Of a DNA stretch of 8,629 nt, positions 5,587 to 8,629 are shown one piece after another. The notes under the pieces are model-generated. The model was given only the letters and a program-made list of their open reading frames with translations. It made no database searches and had not been told where the DNA came from. Location of the stretch: contig JBBRZF010000150.1 in the NCBI GenBank assembly GCA_038236965.1, forward strand, positions 1 to 8,629, read 5' to 3'. The first letter of the stretch is position 1, and each line of letters starts with the position of its first letter. A program made the translations under genes and the position numbers. This stretch comes from JBBRZF01 sp038236965. GTDB taxonomy: Bacteria; Acidobacteriota; Terriglobia; Terriglobales; Acidobacteriaceae.

Positions 5587-7607
5587 GCTTTCATGTTTCC
5601 GTGCCGTACAAGCCTTGCGGCGACCAGGCAACCGCCATCGAGCAATTGTCACGCGGCATCCTGGACGGGGAACAGCACCAGGTGCTGCTGGGCGTCACCG
5701 GAAGCGGAAAGACCTTCACTATGGCCAAGGTGATTGAGCGGCTGGACCGCCCGGCGCTGATTCTGGCTCACAACAAGACTCTGGCGGCGCAGCTTTACCA
5801 CGAGTTCAAGTCGTTCTTTCCCGCCAATGCCGTCGAGTACTTCGTAAGTTACTACGATTATTATCAGCCGGAAGCGTACATTCCTTCAGGCGACGTCTAC
5901 ATCGAAAAAGAATCCACCATTAACGACGAGCTTGACAAACTGCGGCTGTCGGCAACGCGCTCGCTGTTCGAACGGCGGGATTGCGTGATCGTCGCCAGCG
6001 TCAGTTGCATTTACGGTCTTGGATCGCCGGAGGCCTATTACGGCATGCTGCTGATGCTCGAAAAAGGGCAGCATATTTCGCGCGACGACATTGCCGCCAA
6101 ACTGGTGGAAATTCTCTATGAACGCAACGATTCCGATTTTCGCCGCGGCACGTTCCGTATGCGCGGCGATGTGATCGAAATCTATCCAACTTACGACGAC
6201 AACGCCTTTCGCGTTGAGATGTGGGGCGATGAAATTGAAAGCCTATCCCAGGTAGACCCGCTGTTAGGGACGGTTCGCCAAACCTACTTGCGCTTACCCG
6301 TCTATCCGAAATCGCATTACGTCATGACCGAGGAGATTCGCGAGACTGCTCAGCGCACGATCGAAAACGAACTCACGTGGTGGCGCGGAGAACTGGAAAA
6401 GCAAGGCAAGCTGGTTGAGGCGCAACGCCTGCATCAGCGAACGATGTTCGATCTGGAAATGATCAAGCAGATCGGCTACTGCCACGGAATCGAAAACTAC
6501 TCGCGCCATTTCTCCGGCCGTCTGCCGGGCGAGGCGCCTCCGACCCTGCTCGACTATCTGCCACACGACCATTTAATCTTTCTTGACGAGAGCCACCAGA
6601 CCGTTCCGCAACTGCGCGGCATGTATCACGGCGACCGGTCGCGCAAGGAGACTCTGGTCAAGTTCGGATTCCGTCTACCGAGCGCGCTCGATAACCGCCC
6701 GCTGACGTTTGAGGAGTTCGAAAATCGCGTCAATCAGGTTGTCTATTTGTCGGCGACGCCAGGCCCCTACGAATTGACGAAGACCGCCGGCGTGGTAGTG
6801 GAGCAGGTGATCCGGCCGACGGGGCTGGTAGACCCGCCCGTGGAAATACGTCCCATCAAAGGTCAGGTCGATAACCTGCTGGGCGAGATCCGGAAGCGGA
6901 CGGAACTCAACGAACGCGTACTCATCACCACGCTTACGAAGAGGATGTCGGAAGATCTGGCCGAATACTATTCGGAAGTCGGCGTCAAGTGCCGCTACCT
7001 CCATTCCGAGGTGAGCACGCTGGACCGAATCAAAATATTGCGCGATCTGCGTAAGGGCGAGTTCGATGCGCTGATCGGAGTCAACCTTCTCCGCGAGGGT
7101 CTGGACTTGCCCGAGGTGTCGCTGGTGGCGATTCTCGATGCCGACAAGGAAGGGTTTCTCCGGTCGTCGGGCGCTCTCATCCAGACCATCGGGAGAGCCG
7201 CGCGCCATCTGAACGGACGCGCTATCTTATATGCGGATGTGTTAACAGGTAGTATGAAGCAGGCGATTGATGAAACAAATCGCCGCCGCCAGATTCAGTT
7301 GGATTATAACGTGACAAATCACATCGTTCCGCAGTCTATTGTGAAGCCGATCGATATGAGCCTGGTAGCGATTGCCGAAGGCGATTATGTTACCGTACCA
7401 CTGGAGAAGGACGAGGAAATCGGCGATCTTACGCCAGCGCAGCGTCAAACCTATTTACAGGAATTGGAGGAACGAATGCGCGAGGCCGCGCGTAAGTTCG
7501 AGTTTGAGAAGGCCGCCCAGATACGGGATAGAATCAAATCTCTGAAAGCGCCTCGATCCTATGAAGATTCCATCGTCAGTGGGGCTGGTGGGAGCGGGGA
7601 AGATTAA
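5583..7607 (+). CDS. uvrB: UvrABC excinuclease subunit B
   Basis: The damage-verifying helicase-like subunit of nucleotide excision repair. It is loaded by UvrA, clamps the strand with its beta-hairpin and recruits UvrC. At 674 residues it is full length (E. coli 673). Walker A is GVTGSGKT (37-44), and the aromatic beta-hairpin starts SYYDYYQPEAYIPSGD (89-104). ASVSCIYGLGSPEAYY (138-153) is typical of domain 1b. Walker B is FLDESHQT (333-340), followed by the family block KFGFRLPSALDNRPL (360-374). LSATPGPYE (389-397), ITTLTKRMSEDLAEY (448-462), GVNLLREGLDLPEV (499-512) and QTIGRAARH (534-542) are the helicase C motifs. The UVR coiled hairpin that binds UvrC is at about 622-657. No catalytic motif is missing. 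No LexA-type operator can exist close upstream because the start lies inside the YihY gene, so expression seems tied to the operon. The last 47 bases also encode the start of the next gene. Confidence 0.98.
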   Translation: MSFHVSVPYKPCGDQATAIEQLSRGILDGEQHQVLLGVTGSGKTFTMAKVIERLDRPALILAHNKTLAAQLYHEFKSFFPANAVEYFVSYYDYYQPEAYIPSGDVYIEKESTINDELDKLRLSATRSLFERRDCVIVASVSCIYGLGSPEAYYGMLLMLEKGQHISRDDIAAKLVEILYERNDSDFRRGTFRMRGDVIEIYPTYDDNAFRVEMWGDEIESLSQVDPLLGTVRQTYLRLPVYPKSHYVMTEEIRETAQRTIENELTWWRGELEKQGKLVEAQRLHQRTMFDLEMIKQIGYCHGIENYSRHFSGRLPGEAPPTLLDYLPHDHLIFLDESHQTVPQLRGMYHGDRSRKETLVKFGFRLPSALDNRPLTFEEFENRVNQVVYLSATPGPYELTKTAGVVVEQVIRPTGLVDPPVEIRPIKGQVDNLLGEIRKRTELNERVLITTLTKRMSEDLAEYYSEVGVKCRYLHSEVSTLDRIKILRDLRKGEFDALIGVNLLREGLDLPEVSLVAILDADKEGFLRSSGALIQTIGRAARHLNGRAILYADVLTGSMKQAIDETNRRRQIQLDYNVTNHIVPQSIVKPIDMSLVAIAEGDYVTVPLEKDEEIGDLTPAQRQTYLQELEERMREAARKFEFEKAAQIRDRIKSLKAPRSYEDSIVSGAGGSGED

Positions 7608-8394
7608 CCCCGCTCTGGCGAAGCTTGACCGCCTAAGTTCATTATTGGGGCCTGTTAAGTCCTCGTCGTTGCGCGTCGCGAGCAGGATTACGAATCAACT
7701 CCGGGCTGGCCGGGCAGTGTCGTCCTGGACAGAAATGTCCGGATGTTCGCTTGTTCTTTTTTCTCTCCCCGATGAAGACATTCCCGCGGCCATGCACTCG
7801 GCGGCCACGGCTCCTGTCAACTGGTGCAACAAAGCCCTGGTATTGTTTGGCAGCGGCCTGGAAAGCTCCGATATGTCCGAATTAGCGGGAAAGGGCGCCT
7901 CCGTGGGAACGGTCGAGGAGATGGAAGGCTTCGCCGCCAACCGGTTTGCAGTTGAGGGCCACCGCGTCGCGGTGCGCGAAATACGCAGATTCCTGAAAGC
8001 TGCCGGCGCCTCCGCCATGGAAATCACTGCCGGCAAGAAGCCGCTTTACTCGGCAGGAGTGGCGTTCGCGGGCACGCTGTTTACGCCACTGGTGGAGGCG
8101 GCCGTAGATTGTCTGCGCAAGTCGGGACTCTCTTCGCCGGATGCAGTCGAGTTCGCCGAGGCTTGCTTCCGCCGCACCTTGCGCGGCTACATTAAAGCCG
8201 GCAAACAAGGCTGGAAAGGGCCGGTGGCCAAACGCGATATCGAAGCAGTGAGGCGTTTGATGGCAGCCTTGGGTGAGGACAATCCATTGCTAGTCTCGTA
8301 CTTTGCTCAAACCGCCCGCATGGCGCTGGACGTGTTCGGAAAGGACAAGGAGTGGCTGGCTGAAATGGATGGGCACCAACAAGACTGCAAATAA
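7561..8394 (+). CDS. Rossmann-fold protein with DUF2520-type C-terminal domain, 277 aa
   Basis: A two-domain protein. The N-terminal half is a dinucleotide-binding Rossmann fold with a glycine loop VGLVGAGKINPALAKL (7-22), RVASRI at the second strand (38-43) and LVLFSLPDEDI at the fourth (64-74). The C-terminal half resembles DUF2520: FAANRFAVEGHRVAV (124-138), LKAAGA (145-150), KPLYSAGVAFAGTL (160-173), then helical repeats ending GPVAKRDIEAVRRLMAAL (220-237). Such proteins are annotated as oxidoreductase-like, related to ketopantoate/6-phosphogluconate dehydrogenase folds, with no settled substrate. Asn16 occupies the third Gly of GxGxxG, and the YHAAA..ASN signature I remember for the family reads YSAGVAFAG, so activity may differ. 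ATG 7561 is needed for the first strand; GTG 7579 and 7588 would cut into it. It overlaps uvrB by 47 bp in another frame and ends with three tandem stops. Confidence 0.82.
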   Translation: MKIPSSVGLVGAGKINPALAKLDRLSSLLGPVKSSSLRVASRITNQLRAGRAVSSWTEMSGCSLVLFSLPDEDIPAAMHSAATAPVNWCNKALVLFGSGLESSDMSELAGKGASVGTVEEMEGFAANRFAVEGHRVAVREIRRFLKAAGASAMEITAGKKPLYSAGVAFAGTLFTPLVEAAVDCLRKSGLSSPDAVEFAEACFRRTLRGYIKAGKQGWKGPVAKRDIEAVRRLMAALGEDNPLLVSYFAQTARMALDVFGKDKEWLAEMDGHQQDCK

Positions 8395-8413
8395 TAATGA
8401 CGCTCCGTATAGT
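8385..8413 (+). promoter_or_regulatory. Possible sigma-70 promoter for the receiver-domain gene
   Basis: TATAGT (8408-8413) matches five of six -10 bases. A weak -35 candidate, CTGCAA (8385-8390), lies 17 bases upstream. This sits in and just after the end of the DUF2520 gene and 29 bases before the GTG at 8443. The 48 bp gap here is the longest in the window, so a separate promoter is plausible, but the -35 match is poor. Confidence 0.25.
8392..8400 (+). other. Three consecutive in-frame stop codons
   Basis: The DUF2520 gene ends TAA TAA TGA, three stops in the same frame. This makes readthrough very unlikely and marks the end of the tightly overlapping gene run. No stem-loop with a T-run follows, so it is not an intrinsic terminator. 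Confidence 0.8.
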
Positions 8414-8442
8414 AGTATGAATTGATTCAAACAATCGCCCCC

Positions 8443-8629
8443 GTGAAATTACTTCTCATTACCGGAAATAGCGAAGTCCGCAGCCACATCGCGGAGCGAA
8501 TGCCGGGTTGTGACGTCACCCATTGCGACGATCCGACGGAGGCCGCATGCCTGCTTCACGGTGGTTCCTTCGACGCAATACTGGCGGACATGGATAGTGC
8601 TCCGTTGGCTGCGTTTCGCACCCTCGACC
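8443..8629 (+). CDS. Response-regulator receiver-like domain, 5' part only
   Basis: An open frame of 62 codons begins here and runs off the right edge. It reads KLLLITGNSEVRSHIAERM (2-20), then CDVTHCDDPTEAACLL (23-38) and SFDAILADMDS (42-52). The pattern of first strand, helix, second strand, helix and third strand ending in Asp is that of a CheY-like receiver, with Asp49 in the phosphoacceptor position. The acidic pair normally after strand 1 is replaced by TGN, and the usual MP after the Asp is missing. This may be an atypical or phosphorylation-independent receiver. The start is uncertain: GTG 8443 gives the canonical N-terminus, while TTG 8422 in the same frame would add seven residues; neither has a clear Shine-Dalgarno. 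An in-frame TAG at 8413 limits further extension. The output domain is outside the window, so partner and role cannot be told. Confidence 0.6.
   Translation, partial: MKLLLITGNSEVRSHIAERMPGCDVTHCDDPTEAACLLHGGSFDAILADMDSAPLAAFRTLD

Noticed and set aside
6675..7208. A 177-codon minus-strand frame inside uvrB
   Set aside because: It is fully antisense to conserved helicase motifs of UvrB and has no family resemblance of its own.
8415..8436. TTGATTCAA small palindrome and surrounding AT-rich bases as a terminator or operator
   Set aside because: The stem is only four base pairs without a G/C-rich arm or T-run; too short to support a call.
1..8629. Defence system, mobile element, CRISPR or phage cargo
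   Set aside because: No transposase, integrase, nuclease, toxin pair, repeat array or tRNA border was found; all genes fit ordinary chromosomal families.

Overview
The window is a dense chromosomal segment with ten genes and almost no non-coding DNA. The longest gaps are 46 bp (1804-1849) and 48 bp (8395-8442), so no stretch over 300 bases lacks a gene. I see no tRNA, rRNA, CRISPR array, insertion sequence, integrase or phage gene. Base composition is moderately GC-rich throughout with no obvious foreign island. The gene families (DUF885 peptidase, lipid-type GT2 enzymes, a short FAD glycerol-3-phosphate dehydrogenase, YihY/BrkB, UvrB, a DUF2520 Rossmann protein), together with mostly weak Shine-Dalgarno sequences, suggest a Gram-negative soil-type bacterium. 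Acidobacteriota (Solibacter/Bryobacter-like) is my best guess, but this is an inference from protein flavour and no marker gene settles it.

Layout. The left edge (3-569, +) is the C-terminal half of a DUF885 zinc-peptidase-like protein. It converges on, and overlaps by 38 bp, a family 2 glycosyltransferase on the minus strand (532-1227). That gene's ATG directly abuts the ATG of lepB (1228), so the two divergent start codons form one palindrome, CATATG, with no intergenic base.

From lepB rightward, seven plus-strand genes are packed as a likely operon. They are lepB (signal peptidase I), a class I SAM methyltransferase, a second GT2 glycosyltransferase, a GlpD-like FAD dehydrogenase, a YihY/BrkB membrane protein, uvrB and a DUF2520 Rossmann protein. 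Junctions are +46, -4 (ATGA), +4, -7, -4 (ATGA) and -47 bp, so translation is probably coupled along most of it. After three consecutive in-frame stops and a short gap, a response-regulator-like receiver domain starts (8443) and runs off the window.

How the genes may work together. LepB, the two GT2s, the methyltransferase, the GlpD-like enzyme and YihY all fit an envelope or lipid-linked glycan theme: protein export, polyprenyl-sugar or glycan transfer, glycerol-phosphate metabolism and a membrane protein. UvrB is a housekeeping repair subunit that appears to be a passenger. This functional link is inference. I found no clearly new defence, mobile or biosynthetic system. The most notable points are the zero-gap divergent start, a GlpD homologue with a shrunken C-terminal domain, a long dual-coding overlap between the uvrB tail and a Rossmann glycine loop, and several proteins with substituted signature residues.
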